From Nocardiopsis gilva YIM 90087 (GTDB lineage: Bacteria > Actinomycetota > Actinomycetes > Streptosporangiales > Streptosporangiaceae): a stretch of DNA of 64,000 nt. Shown piece by piece: positions 55,672 through 64,000 of the stretch. Under the pieces are notes generated by a model. That model saw only the letters and a list, made by a program, of their open reading frames with translations, searched no databases and had not been told where the DNA came from. The position numbers were made by a program, and so were the translations under genes. The stretch covers positions 3,348,001 to 3,412,000 of the forward strand of contig NZ_CP022753.1 of NCBI RefSeq assembly GCF_002263495.1, in the 5' to 3' direction. How positions within the stretch are numbered: the stretch's first letter is position 1; the number at the start of each line of letters is the position of its first letter.

Positions 55672-57225
55672 TCAGTCCACGTCGAGGGAGCCGAACCACC
55701 GTCGCAGGGCCGCACCGAGCGTGTCCTGGAGTGCCTTGCCGTCCTTGCCCGCCGCCCAGGCGATGTGGCCGTCGGGGCGGACCAGGAGCGCCGTGGCCTC
55801 CACCGGGTCGATGGGGGCGGCGGTGAGGTGGTCGACCCGGTCGTTCCACCCTGAGGCCAGGTCGGCGTAGTGCGGGTCGCCGGGGGTGAACTCCACCAGC
55901 AGGCCGCGCCCCGGGCGCAGGAGGCGGGACAGGCGGCGCGGGCCGTGGGCGGTGTCGAGGTCGAGGTCGGGAGCGCGCTGTCCGATCAGCGGGTGTGCCG
56001 CGTGACGGGCGTCACTGGAGGCGTGGTGCGCGTCGGCGGCGGGACCTGGCGCCGGGTAGCGGATGTCGATCCCCGAGACCATGCCGGCCAGGTGCCGGTT
56101 GACGTCGGGCAGACGCATGAGGTCGACGAACAGCTCGCGCAGGGCCCGCTTCGGTGCCTCGTCGGTCCGGAAGAGTTCCCCCTGGATCCGCGTGTTGTCC
56201 AGAACCTGGGCGGCCACAGGGTGCCGCTCGCCCTCGTAGCTGTCGAGCACATGATCCGGGGCGTGTCCGCGCACGGCGGCGGCCAGGCGCCAGCCCAGCG
56301 CGAAGGCGTCCTGCAGCCCCAGGTTCATGCCCTGTCCTCCGGTCGGGAGATGGATGTGGGCGGCGTCGCCCGCGAGGAACGCGCGGCTGACGCGGTAGTG
56401 CTCGGCCTGGCGCGAGGCGTCGGTGAACCGGGAGGCGATGAGCAGCTGGTTCAGCTCGGCCTCGTCGCCGTACACGTCGGCCAGCACCTCGCGGACCTCC
56501 TCGGCCTCCACGGGCGCGTCCTTGTCGACGTCCTGGCGGGGTCCCATGAACAGCAGCCGGAAGATGCCGCCGGACCGCGGGTACAGAATCGCGGTGCTGC
56601 GCGATCCGCTCGTGAACCGCTGGCTGAAGTGTCGGTGCCGCACCGCCGCCCCGGCCGGGGTCCGCGACAGCCTGATGTCGGCGGCCACCATGGTGATTCT
56701 CCCGGGGAGGCCGGGGAACGCGACCTGGAGGAGGGAGCGGATGGTGCTGCGCGCGCCGTCGCACCCGGCGATGTAGGCCGCGCGGAGGGTCGTCGGGCCG
56801 TCGGGGGTGTCGAAGGCGGCGGTGACGCCCTCGGCGTCCTGCTCCAGCCCGGTGAGGCTGTGCTCGCGGTTGACGGTCACGCCAGATCGGCCGAGCGCCG
56901 CCTCCAGCTCGTCCTCGACCCGCGCCTGCTCGACGATCAGCTGGTAGCGGTGCCGGGTGGGCAGCGCGGAGAAGTCGAGCGGGACGGGGAGTCCGGCGAA
57001 GTGGCCGGTGGGCTGACGCGCGGTGGCGTGCTGGGCGATAGGGGCCAGAAGGTCGCGCTGGTCCAGGATTTCGCAGCTGCGTGGGTGGAGGTTGCCCGCC
57101 TTGGACTGCGGGGCGCGCGAGGCGAGTCGGTCGGCGACAGTGACGCGGACTCCTGCCGATGAGAGCTCGTTGGCGAGCATCAGGCCGGTGGGGCCGGCCC
57201 CCACCACGATGACGTCGGTGTCCAT
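55672..57225 (-). CDS. FAD-dependent aromatic hydroxylase (PHBH family)
   Basis: This 517-residue flavoprotein has VIVVGAGPTGLMLANEL (FAD), GCDGARSTIRSLL and GDAAHIHLPTGGQGMNLGLQ DAFALGWRLAA, and a thioredoxin-like C-terminal domain as in polyketide hydroxylases and rifampicin monooxygenases. It hydroxylates an aromatic compound with NADPH and O2: either detoxification or tailoring. It is divergent from TetR 57373, whose operator lies between the genes. Confidence 0.85.
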   Translation of the reverse strand: MDTDVIVVGAGPTGLMLANELSSAGVRVTVADRLASRAPQSKAGNLHPRSCEILDQRDLLAPIAQHATARQPTGHFAGLPVPLDFSALPTRHRYQLIVEQARVEDELEAALGRSGVTVNREHSLTGLEQDAEGVTAAFDTPDGPTTLRAAYIAGCDGARSTIRSLLQVAFPGLPGRITMVAADIRLSRTPAGAAVRHRHFSQRFTSGSRSTAILYPRSGGIFRLLFMGPRQDVDKDAPVEAEEVREVLADVYGDEAELNQLLIASRFTDASRQAEHYRVSRAFLAGDAAHIHLPTGGQGMNLGLQDAFALGWRLAAAVRGHAPDHVLDSYEGERHPVAAQVLDNTRIQGELFRTDEAPKRALRELFVDLMRLPDVNRHLAGMVSGIDIRYPAPGPAADAHHASSDARHAAHPLIGQRAPDLDLDTAHGPRRLSRLLRPGRGLLVEFTPGDPHYADLASGWNDRVDHLTAAPIDPVEATALLVRPDGHIAWAAGKDGKALQDTLGAALRRWFGSLDVD

Positions 57226-57351
57226 CTGGTCATCCTCCTGGGTTGAGGTGTGGACGCGTGGCGAGGCGCTCGACGCGTGTCAGCACACAGGAGAGCATGA
57301 AAACTTAACTCAGTCAAATAAATTATCTGGTTATATGTTTATCTCGGTCAA

Positions 57352-57366
57352 TGTAATGGTTACACT
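57352..57366. promoter_or_regulatory. Operator and leaderless promoter of the TetR gene at 57373
   Basis: TGTAATGGTTACA (57352-57364) is a perfect palindrome. TACACT (57361-57366) overlaps it and ends 6 bases before the ATG at 57373. The region 57300-57360 is strikingly AT-rich and should also hold the monooxygenase promoter. Confidence 0.6.
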
Positions 57367-57372
57367 GGGCGC

Positions 57373-58029
57373 ATGGGAGAGCAGACGGGACTCAGAGAAC
57401 GCAAGAAGCAGCGCACCCGCTGGGCCATCTCCAGTGCGGCGGTCCGGCTCTTCCAGGAGTCAGGGTTCGACCGGGTTTCCGTCGCCGACGTCGCGGCCGC
57501 CGCCGAGGTGTCCAAGCCGACGCTCTTCGCCTACTTTCCGACCAAGGAAGACCTGGTCCTCCACCGGTTCGCCGACCACGAGACCGAGGCCGCCCGCGTC
57601 GTGCGTGAACGTGCGGACGGCGAGGCGCCACTCGCGGCCCTGCGGCGCCACTTCCTCGACGGCCTCGACCGCCACGACCCGATCACCGGGCTCAACGACA
57701 CCCGCGACGTGCTGGACTTCCAGCACCTGCTCTACTCCACACCGGCGCTCCTGGCCCGCATGCCCGCCTACATCCTCCGCGGCGAGGAGGCACTCGCCGA
57801 CGCGCTGGCCGAGACCGACGGAACCGACCCCTTCGCTGCGCGCCTCGCGGCCGGCCACATCATCGCGACTCAGCGGGTCCTGTCCACCCGCAACGTGGAG
57901 GAGATGCGCGCCGGACGCGCCGCCACAGACGTCTACCCCGAGGCCGTCGCGCGCGCCCACGCAGCCTTCGACCTGGTGGCGAACGGCCTGGGCGCCGACT
58001 TCGGGGGCTCCTCGCGGACCGGAAGGTGA
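57373..58029 (+). CDS. TetR-family repressor divergent from the FAD monooxygenase
   Basis: This 218-residue protein starts at the ATG at 57373 without a leader. The DNA-binding domain RWAISSAAVRLFQESGFDRV and SVADVAAAAEVSKPTLFAYF precedes a helical ligand-binding domain. It shares an operator region with the monooxygenase gene, so repression of that gene is inferred. Confidence 0.85.
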   Translation: MGEQTGLRERKKQRTRWAISSAAVRLFQESGFDRVSVADVAAAAEVSKPTLFAYFPTKEDLVLHRFADHETEAARVVRERADGEAPLAALRRHFLDGLDRHDPITGLNDTRDVLDFQHLLYSTPALLARMPAYILRGEEALADALAETDGTDPFAARLAAGHIIATQRVLSTRNVEEMRAGRAATDVYPEAVARAHAAFDLVANGLGADFGGSSRTGR

Positions 58030-58300
58030 CCGCGGGCGGAAGAATCCGCCCATGTGTCTGTTCGGTCCGAAAATTCGTTACCGATCCATCCCAAGATCCG
58101 TTATGTTGACCGACATGGCTTTCCAACAGCTCTACGAGTGATTCGAGCAGCGGGGCCCGATCGATCCCCGCCCACGCTCCCGGCGCATTCTCCGCGCGGT
58201 CCGGGCCGCAGGCACCACAGTCCCCTGCCCCGTTGAGCCCGCACGCGCCGGTTACATGTCCCTCGCACGCAGAACCGCCATGACTTCGTAAGGATCACCC
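58030..58300. other. Leader region of the glycosyltransferase gene
   Basis: A 12-codon frame (58103-58141, MLTDMAFQQLYE) sits about 160 bases before the glycosyltransferase start, with GC-rich, hairpin-prone sequence behind it. A translational leader for drug induction is possible but unproven. No other gene was found. Confidence 0.35.
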
Positions 58301-59485
58301 GTGACCCGCCGTGCCCATATCGCCATGGTCTCCATCCCGGCTATCAGCCATGTCCTGCCCAGCCTGGAGGTCATCCGCGAGCTGGTGGCCCGCGGCCACC
58401 GCGTCACCTACGCCAACGACCCCCAGATGGAAGAGGTAGTGACCGGAGCCGGAGCCGAATTCGTCGGCTACTCCACGACCCTGCCCATCGAAGAGCACAC
58501 CCACGACTGGCCGGACGACCCCGTCGCCGCGATGGACATCTTCCTCGACGACGCCATCGCGATGCTGCCGCAGCTGCGCGCCGCCTATGAGGACGACCGC
58601 CCCGACCTGTTCCTGCTCGACATCGCGGGGCTGCCGGCCCGCATCCTCGCCGAGCAGTGGAATCTGCCCGCCGTCCAGCTCTCCCCCACCTACGTAGCCT
58701 GGGACGGGATCGAAGACGAGGTCGGTGCGCACCTGAAACAGCTTCCTGGCGCCGATGCCCACATCAAGAAGTACCGGGCCTGGCTCACCGAGTATGGCGT
58801 CGAGGTCTCCGCCGCCCCCGATGCGTTCTTCGCGCAGCCGCCGACGCGCACCCTGGCGCTCATTCCGCGCGCTATGCAGCCGCACGCCGAGGGGGTGGAC
58901 CCTGAGCTGGTCACCTTCGTCGGGCCGTGCATCGGCGACCGCTCTGAGCAGGGCACCTGGACCCGCCCCGCCGGAGCGGAGAACGTCCTGCTGATCTCCT
59001 TCGGCTCCGCCATCACCAACCAGCCCGACTTCTACCGGGAGTGCCTGTCGGCCTTCGGCGACCTGCCGGGCTGGCACGTGGTGCTGCAGATCGGCCGTGA
59101 ACTCGACCCCGCCGACCTCGGCGACATCCCGGACAACGTCGAGGTGCACCCGTGGGTGCCCCAGGTCTCCATCCTGGAACAGGCCGACGCCTTCATCACC
59201 CACGCGGGCATGGGCGGCAGCAGCGAGGGCCTGTACTGCGGGGTGCCGATGATCGCGGTCCCGCAGATGACCGACGGGTTCAACAACGCCGACCACCTCG
59301 TCGAAGCCGGTGTCGCCCGGCGACTGGACAACGACGAGGCGACGGCCGAGACGCTGCGCTCCACCCTGCTGGAGCTGACCAGCGACCCGCAGGTCGCCGA
59401 AAGCTGCGCCGCCGCGCGCCGGGAACTGCGCGAGGAGGGGGGAACCCAGCGGGCCGCGGACATCATCGAGAAGATGCTGACCTGA
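58301..59485 (+). CDS. Macrolide-type glycosyltransferase (OleD/MGT-like)
   Basis: This 394-residue GT1 enzyme starts at GTG after AAGGATCACCC. The N-terminal HIAMVSIPAISHVLPSLEVI, and the C-terminal donor site HPWVPQVSILEQADAFITHA GMGGSSEGLYCGVPMIAVPQ with DGFNNADHL, match the MGT subfamily that inactivates macrolides by glucosylating the desosamine 2'-OH. No neighbouring macrolide genes are seen, so resistance is more likely than biosynthesis. A TetR gene lies downstream. Confidence 0.85.
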   Translation: MTRRAHIAMVSIPAISHVLPSLEVIRELVARGHRVTYANDPQMEEVVTGAGAEFVGYSTTLPIEEHTHDWPDDPVAAMDIFLDDAIAMLPQLRAAYEDDRPDLFLLDIAGLPARILAEQWNLPAVQLSPTYVAWDGIEDEVGAHLKQLPGADAHIKKYRAWLTEYGVEVSAAPDAFFAQPPTRTLALIPRAMQPHAEGVDPELVTFVGPCIGDRSEQGTWTRPAGAENVLLISFGSAITNQPDFYRECLSAFGDLPGWHVVLQIGRELDPADLGDIPDNVEVHPWVPQVSILEQADAFITHAGMGGSSEGLYCGVPMIAVPQMTDGFNNADHLVEAGVARRLDNDEATAETLRSTLLELTSDPQVAESCAAARRELREEGGTQRAADIIEKMLT

Positions 59486-59609
59486 CACCTGGGTGCCGCC
59501 GGTGTCATCGCATCGTGGTGGGCCCGCCGTGTCAGAAGGTGCGGTGGCCGAGGGATCCGCATGGACCTCCAGGCCACCGCGCACGTGCGGTCACCGGCCG
59601 CTGCGCGGA

Positions 59610-60389
59610 TCAGTCCTCCATGGGCGCCGACGACCGCTCGCGCACCAGGACCTCGATGCCGTCGAGGATCCGGCGTAGTCCGAACTCGAAGTCGCGGTCG
59701 GGATCGTAGGCGGACCCGTACTCGGCGCCCGCCGCCGCTCCGACTCTGGCCGCGGTCGGAAAGCGCGTCGGGTCGGCGACCCTGGCCAGCAGCGGCGCTT
59801 GGGCGTTCCACCACTCCTCGTCCGTCATGCCCGACCGCCGCACGATCTGGTCCGCCTCGACGGCGCCGCGCGCGGCGCCGTGGACGTAACCGGAGATGAG
59901 CGTGATGACGGAGTCCATCTCCAGCTCGGTCAGACCGATGCCGTCGACGGCCCGCAGCTCATAGTCGTACTTGGCGGTCTCGTTGGGCCCCAGCACCGGG
60001 CGGCCGGTCGCGACCTGCAGCATCCACGGGTGCCGGATGTACAGCGCGCGGTTCTCCCGCGCGATCCGCTCCAGCCGTGCCCGCCAACCACCGGTGTCCT
60101 CCTCCGGATGCTCTGCCTCGCCGTACACCGTGTCGAGCATGGCGTCGGTGAGGTCGGCTTTCCCCGAGACGTAGGTGTAGAGCGACATCGTTCCCACGCC
60201 GAGCCGGTCGGCGACCTTGCGCATGGACAGCGCCGCAAGGCCCTCGGCATCGGCGATCTCGATCGCAGCTCGCACGATCTTGTCCACGCTCAGATCCGAC
60301 CTGCCCCTGCGCCCCGGAGCGCCCGAATTCCGCCACAGCAATGCCAGCCGCCGCGCGGAGTCACCGCTCCCCTTGTGCTCCGCCGACAT
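59610..60389 (-). CDS. TetR-family repressor (tetracycline-repressor-like C-domain)
   Basis: The ATG at 60389 follows GGAGG (259 residues). Helices VDKIVRAAIEIADAEGLAAL and KVADRLGVGTMSLYTYVSGK are followed by HPWMLQVATGRPVLGPNE, the same motif as in the TetR at 37013. Its operators are the CGTACGGT-type repeats upstream. It reads toward the glycosyltransferase gene and away from the unknown gene at 60455, which it probably controls. Confidence 0.85.
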   Translation of the reverse strand: MSAEHKGSGDSARRLALLWRNSGAPGRRGRSDLSVDKIVRAAIEIADAEGLAALSMRKVADRLGVGTMSLYTYVSGKADLTDAMLDTVYGEAEHPEEDTGGWRARLERIARENRALYIRHPWMLQVATGRPVLGPNETAKYDYELRAVDGIGLTELEMDSVITLISGYVHGAARGAVEADQIVRRSGMTDEEWWNAQAPLLARVADPTRFPTAARVGAAAGAEYGSAYDPDRDFEFGLRRILDGIEVLVRERSSAPMED

Positions 60390-60412
60390 CGTCGCCTCCT
60401 CGACCCTCGCCA

Positions 60413-60448
60413 GCCGTACGGTCCGCAAAGCGTACGGTACACCGTACG
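60413..60448. promoter_or_regulatory. Operators of the TetR at 59610
   Basis: CGTACGGTACACCGTACG (60431-60448) is a perfect 18-bp palindrome, and a further CCGTACGGT half-site is at 60413-60421. They lie between the divergent genes 59610 and 60455. Confidence 0.7.
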
Positions 60449-60454
60449 AAAACG

Positions 60455-61438
60455 ATGGCGACGCCTCCGTTTCGGCGGCGGCCGCAACGAAAACCAGGTG
60501 ACCCTCCCGCGCCCGTCCTGGCATTCTGTGCCTCCACCTCGCCTCCGCCCTGGAAAGGACATCCTCTGAGGACGCGTCACCCTCGACCGGCCGCCCGCCG
60601 CGACATCAGCGACCGGCTCAAACTGCATCGCCACGACCGGCGTCTCGACGGCCGCGACTACACGGTCATCACCCCGCGCCCCGGCACCGACGTGCGCTTC
60701 AGCACGAACAACTTCCACGACACCTGGCATATCCTCAGCGACCTTCGCGGAGCCCGGTTCATCGCCCGGCTGCTGTGGGGACTGTCCTACCAGCGCCGAC
60801 CGAACACGATTGTGTGTATCGACCCGCGGTTCCTCGATACCAACCCCTTCGACGCCGAGCCGTCCGACGCGATCGTCTTCGCCCCGACACCGACGAGCCC
60901 ATTCGGTGCGAAGGCCGCCCGCGACCTCGATTCCCGCATGCCCACAGGCGTCGGCGACGGCACCGTCCGCTGGCACACCCCAGGTCTGGACCGCTTCATC
61001 GACCACACCCGCCACGACGTCCAGGGGGCATGGGACGCCTGGACGGCCAAGGAGACCGGCCTCCACCGACACGGCGACGACCTGACCATCACCCGCCGCA
61101 AGGGACTCCTCGTCTTCGCCGCCGCCCCGGAAATCCTGCGCACGTGGGCACTGTGTGCCCAACGCATGTCCTTCGCCTACTTCCCCATGGACTACGAGTA
61201 CCTCGACGCCTGGCGCACCACCCACCGCGGCGAGACCGGCGAACTGCAGGTGTTCGCCGAGTATCGCCGCATGGTCAGCACCGCCCGCATCGCCCGCCGT
61301 GAAGTCCTCTCCTCCTCCGACGCCCCGTCCGACCCGGAACACCAGCGCCCCGCCATCTGGGCCCACGGCGACCTCGTCAAACGGCGTTCCCTACGCCCAC
61401 GCCTAGGAGCGGACCTCACGCGGACTCGCCCGCGCTGA
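60455..61438 (+). CDS. Unrecognised protein divergent from TetR
   Basis: This is a 327-codon frame from the ATG at 60455, though the true start may be nearer 60568 (GGAAAGGA lies there) and the first 38 residues are Arg/Pro-rich. FSTNNFHDTWHILSDLRGAR FIARLLWGLSYQRRPNTIVC and FPMDYEYLDAWRTTHR are the best conserved-looking parts. I do not recognise a domain. The TetR operators lie at its 5' end. Its 3' end overlaps the small minus gene by 23 bases. Confidence 0.55.
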   Translation: MATPPFRRRPQRKPGDPPAPVLAFCASTSPPPWKGHPLRTRHPRPAARRDISDRLKLHRHDRRLDGRDYTVITPRPGTDVRFSTNNFHDTWHILSDLRGARFIARLLWGLSYQRRPNTIVCIDPRFLDTNPFDAEPSDAIVFAPTPTSPFGAKAARDLDSRMPTGVGDGTVRWHTPGLDRFIDHTRHDVQGAWDAWTAKETGLHRHGDDLTITRRKGLLVFAAAPEILRTWALCAQRMSFAYFPMDYEYLDAWRTTHRGETGELQVFAEYRRMVSTARIARREVLSSSDAPSDPEHQRPAIWAHGDLVKRRSLRPRLGADLTRTRPR

Positions 61439-61646
61439 TCGCGTCGAGACGCGCCAGCGCCTCACGACGGGCGAGGGTCTCCTCAGCGGATTCCACCCGG
61501 CCAACGCCAGTAGATGCGAGCGCTTCCCGCGCCCATGCCCGCGCGTCGTCCGTCGGCGGCCCGTGCTCGGCGAACTGTTCGGCGAGGGCCCGCCGTGCCT
61601 CGTCCAGCTTCGCCGCGTGGCTGGCCGCGCTCTCGCTCATGGCCAT
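61416..61646 (-). CDS. Small helical protein of unknown function
   Basis: This 76-residue frame follows GGGAGGACGTCAGC before the ATG at 61646 and reads ESAASHAAKLDEARRALAEQ with a likely coiled helix and an ARAWAREALAS segment. Composition is helical and acidic. Antitoxin-like short proteins look similar but no toxin gene is adjacent. It overlaps the end of the plus-strand gene 60455. Confidence 0.45.
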   Translation of the reverse strand: MAMSESAASHAAKLDEARRALAEQFAEHGPPTDDARAWAREALASTGVGRVESAEETLARREALARLDAISAGESA

Positions 61647-61814
61647 GCTGACGTCCTCCCAACGCTGTCACCTCACCCGACGACGGGAGGCGAGATACAG
61701 ATACGACCGGATCGTGATCGAGTGGTGCCCGACGTGGGGATGTGTATCAGAACACATTGCTGCTAACTTCGATCCGCTGTAATTCGGACGGACCTTTCAG
61801 AGGAGACCCCTGAC

Positions 61815-63344
61815 ATGGCAACGCAGCAGCGCGAGCAGTGGGGCACGCGCGCGGGATTCTTATTCGCGGCGATTGGGTCCGCAGTGGGCCTGGGGAACAT
61901 CTGGCGCTTCCCCTACGTCGCCTACGAGAACGGTGGTGGGGCGTTCCTCATCCCCTATCTCGTCGCGCTGCTGACGGCCGGTATCCCGCTGCTGATCCTG
62001 GAGTACACGATCGGCCACCGGTTCCGGGGCTCGCCTCCGGCGGCCTATCGGAAGCTGGCGCGCCCAGCGGAGGCGATCGGGTGGTGGCAGGTTCTGATCT
62101 GCTTCATCATCTCGGCCTACTACGCCGTCATTATCGCCTGGGCGCTCCGCTTTGTCGGGTTCTCGATCGGCCTGCAGTGGGGCGATGACCCGGAGGGTTT
62201 CCTGTTCGGCGACTTCCTGCAGGTGGCTGACGCCCCCGGCGGCTTCGGCTCCTACGTTCCAGGCGTCCTGCTCCCCCTTCTCCTGGTGTGGGCCATCACA
62301 CTCGGCGTACTCGCCCTCGGTGTCAAGAAGGGAATCGAGTGGGCGAACAGGATTTTCATTCCGCTGCTCGTCGTGCTCTTCGGCATCCTGGTCGTACGGG
62401 CGCTGTTCCTCGACGGGGCCGCCCTCGGCCTCAACGCGCTCTTTTCGCCCGACTGGTCGGCCATCACTAGCGGTAGCGTGTGGGTCGCGGCCTATGGCCA
62501 GATCTTCTTCTCGCTGTCGGTCGGCTTCGGCATCATGGTCACCTACGCGTCCTATCTACGACGCCGTGCCGACCTCACCGGCTCAGCGTTGGTCGCTGGG
62601 TTTGCCAACAGCTCCTTCGAGATCCTGGCCGGCATCGGCGTGTTCGCAACCTTGGGTTTCATGGCACTGGCCAGCGGAGTGCCCGTGGACGAGGTCGCTA
62701 CCTCGGGAATCGGACTCGCCTTTGTCGCGTTCCCGCAGATCATCTCGGAGATGCCGCTTGGCTCCCTGTTCGGGGTCCTGTTCTTCGTTTCCCTGGTCGT
62801 CGCGGGGCTGTCCTCGCTGCTCAGCCTTGTACAGGTGGTCGTGTCCGCGGTACAGGACCGGACCGGAATGGCTCGGGTCCCGACTGTGTTGACGGTGGGC
62901 GGCGCGGTGGCGGTCGTCTCGATCGTTCTGTTCCCGACCGATCAGGGTCTGTACATCCTGGACGTCGCGGACCACTTCATCAACCAGTACGGGATCGCCC
63001 TCGCCGCGCTGGTCCTGGTGATCGTGGTCGCCTGGGTGGTGCGCGGCTTGAAGCCGCTGCAGGAACACGCCAACACGACCTCGGCGGTCCCGGTGGGCGC
63101 CTGGTGGCGTATCACGCTCGGCATCATCACCCCGCTCTTCCTGGGGTGGATGATGGCCCAGAGCCTCATCGGTGAGTTGACGGAGAACTACGGGGACTAC
63201 GCAACCTGGTTCAACACCGCTGTCGGGTGGGGCGTGGCGATCGGCTCGATCGTCCTCGGCATCCTGATCTCCTTGGTGCCGTGGAAGAAGGGTACTGGGG
63301 CCGCAACAGATGAACCGTCCGCCGTCGAGGAAGGAAACCGCTGA
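61815..63344 (+). CDS. Sodium-dependent (NSS/SNF) amino-acid transporter
   Basis: This 509-residue transporter has about 12 membrane segments. LFAAIGSAVGLGNIWRFPYV (helix 1), YENGGGAFLIPYL, GYTIGHRFRGSP-like segments and GFGIMVTYASYLRR (helix 6 region) are typical of neurotransmitter:sodium symporters. With the small subunit at 63344 it probably forms a MetP/MetS-type methionine/alanine importer. The two are coupled by TGATG. Confidence 0.9.
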   Translation: MATQQREQWGTRAGFLFAAIGSAVGLGNIWRFPYVAYENGGGAFLIPYLVALLTAGIPLLILEYTIGHRFRGSPPAAYRKLARPAEAIGWWQVLICFIISAYYAVIIAWALRFVGFSIGLQWGDDPEGFLFGDFLQVADAPGGFGSYVPGVLLPLLLVWAITLGVLALGVKKGIEWANRIFIPLLVVLFGILVVRALFLDGAALGLNALFSPDWSAITSGSVWVAAYGQIFFSLSVGFGIMVTYASYLRRRADLTGSALVAGFANSSFEILAGIGVFATLGFMALASGVPVDEVATSGIGLAFVAFPQIISEMPLGSLFGVLFFVSLVVAGLSSLLSLVQVVVSAVQDRTGMARVPTVLTVGGAVAVVSIVLFPTDQGLYILDVADHFINQYGIALAALVLVIVVAWVVRGLKPLQEHANTTSAVPVGAWWRITLGIITPLFLGWMMAQSLIGELTENYGDYATWFNTAVGWGVAIGSIVLGILISLVPWKKGTGAATDEPSAVEEGNR

Positions 63345-63478
63345 TGTCCGCCGGAGCCATCGTGATGCTTCTGATCTCCATCCTCATCGTGTGGGGTGGC
63401 CTGGTAGCAGCCATTGTCCTGCTGCGCAGGCACCCCGAAGAGCCGGAGGCTGACACACCGGCGGGTGCGGCAGACTGA
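63344..63478 (+). CDS. MetS-type small subunit of the NSS transporter
   Basis: This 44-residue protein (SAGAIVMLLISILIVWGGLV, then a charged end with EEPEAD) has one membrane helix. It begins on the stop of the transporter gene (TGATG). Its size, single helix and location match the methionine/alanine importer small subunit MetS, needed for transporter activity in corynebacteria. Confidence 0.8.
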   Translation: MSAGAIVMLLISILIVWGGLVAAIVLLRRHPEEPEADTPAGAAD

Positions 63479-63502
63479 CGGTTCTCCACCGCGACACCTT
63501 CC

Positions 63503-63534
63503 AGGGCGGCGTCCCAGTCACGAGGCGCCGCCCT
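63503..63534 (+). terminator. Hairpin after the transporter operon
   Basis: AGGGCGGCG and CGCCGCCCT form a perfect 9-bp stem followed by TTTCGG; it also lies at the end of the converging gene 63608. Confidence 0.65.
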
Positions 63535-63607
63535 TTCGGTTCCAACCACCCAGCACGGTGTCATCGGAACAAGCCGCACCCGTCCCGGCCTTCGGGCCGC
63601 CATACGA

Positions 63608-64000
63608 TCAACGGCTCAGGAAACTGGCCTCCCGTAGCATCTCCGTGCGCGCAATGAAATGTGCGGTCTCCTCATGGTTCGTCGATCCCGCCAGTTCCGC
63701 GAATCCGTCTCGGAATATCAGCCGGAGCTGGGTCCTTCCCGGGCTAGGGACGGATCCGAGATCATCGCTTGCCGACAGCCTGCGCATCAGCTGTGGCACG
63801 TCGTACCGATATTCCCGTTCTGCGGTCCAGTAGCCGACCCCCTCCATGGTCTGCAATTCTGCCTCCGGGTATCCGCGACGCACCGGGTCAGGCAAAGGAC
63901 GCGTATCCAAGTCGAACGAAACCACCTCGCTGGCTACACCGCGCCATTTAGATGGGATCATTCCCAGCAACTCCTCATCGCGCCATCGCGCAACCAGTTC
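63608..64000 (-). CDS. Partial unrecognised protein (runs off the right edge)
   Basis: The minus frame covers at least 131 residues and its start is beyond the window. At the edge it reads ELVARWRDEELLGMIPSKWR and continues VASEVVSFDLDTRPLPDPVR, YWTAEREYRYDVPQLMRRLS and ELAGSTNHEETAHFIARTEM, ending REASFLSR. It has the look of an immunity or DUF-type cytosolic protein but no family is recognised. Confidence 0.5.
   Translation of the reverse strand, partial: ELVARWRDEELLGMIPSKWRGVASEVVSFDLDTRPLPDPVRRGYPEAELQTMEGVGYWTAEREYRYDVPQLMRRLSASDDLGSVPSPGRTQLRLIFRDGFAELAGSTNHEETAHFIARTEMLREASFLSR

Overview
The window is high-GC actinobacterial DNA. Coding regions are packed on both strands with strong G/C third positions. 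There are many GTG/TTG starts, ATGA or TGATG overlaps inside operons, and several promoters whose TAnnnT -10 hexamer lies 6-7 bases before the start codon (apparently leaderless mRNAs). Gene content fits a soil-type actinomycete: GlnR-type nitrate assimilation box, DtxR regulator, an Erm methylase with leader peptide, an OleD-like macrolide glycosyltransferase, DUF4360 and TIGR03086 proteins, and a MetS/NSS transporter. Nocardiopsaceae or a near relative is my guess; the genus cannot be fixed from the sequence alone.

Layout. 1-2.5 kb: 5' part of an assimilatory nitrate reductase gene and narK on the minus strand behind a GlnR-like box. 2.6-6.3 kb: SDR, two unrecognised proteins, a methyltransferase. 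6.4-9.1 kb: Mn/Fe-type ABC importer whose first gene overlaps a DtxR-family palindrome; a DtxR-family regulator lies at 15.7-16.4 kb, in frame with an upstream cold-shock-like domain. 9.6-15.5 kb: DUF4360 protein, FhuF-like Fe-S protein, TetR/aldo-keto reductase pair, MerR/hydrolase pair, PlsC. 17-20.6 kb: dnaE2 behind TATAAT and a LexA-type SOS box, carrying an in-frame tandem 83-bp repeat. 20.8-22.9 kb: an Rpn/PD-(D/E)XK-like gene split by a complete IS30-family element. 22.9-24.3 kb: Rdx protein, HAD hydrolase, decayed ArsR gene. 24.5-30.8 kb: ROK regulator divergent from a complete Entner-Doudoroff operon zwf-edd-glk-eda with a DasR-like (dre) site. 31.2-37.8 kb: BBE-type oxidase, erm with attenuator leader, a patch of gene and IS remnants, a UvrA-like drug-resistance ATPase and its TetR.

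38-39.5 kb holds a sensor kinase without its phosphoacceptor-His segment, followed by a LuxR-type response regulator without a receiver domain. 39.5-42.5 kb: pabAB fusion and vapBC. 43-48.8 kb: GlcP-like sugar permease, TIGR03086 protein, K+/H+-type antiporter, bioB, GGCT-like protein. 48.9-50.6 kb: CmtR-like metal sensor with a CDF exporter bearing a Cys-rich tail, and a MarR protein. 50.9-60.4 kb: membrane acyltransferase, EamA/MocR pair, TetR genes, FAD monooxygenase, macrolide-type glycosyltransferase. 60.5-64 kb: an unrecognised protein, a small protein, the NSS transporter with its 44-residue MetS subunit, and a partial gene at the edge.

Functional themes: (i) nutrient and metal control at recognisable operators (GlnR, DtxR, dre-like, CmtR-like); (ii) glucose catabolism by the Entner-Doudoroff route, with a GlcP-like importer 13 kb away; (iii) antibiotic-resistance-type genes (Erm, UvrA-like/DrrC-like, glycosyltransferase), each beside its own regulator or leader. 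The most unusual items are the two-component pair lacking both phosphoacceptors, the cold-shock/DtxR reading frame and the repeat inside dnaE2. No biosynthetic megasynthase, CRISPR array, tRNA or rRNA was seen.
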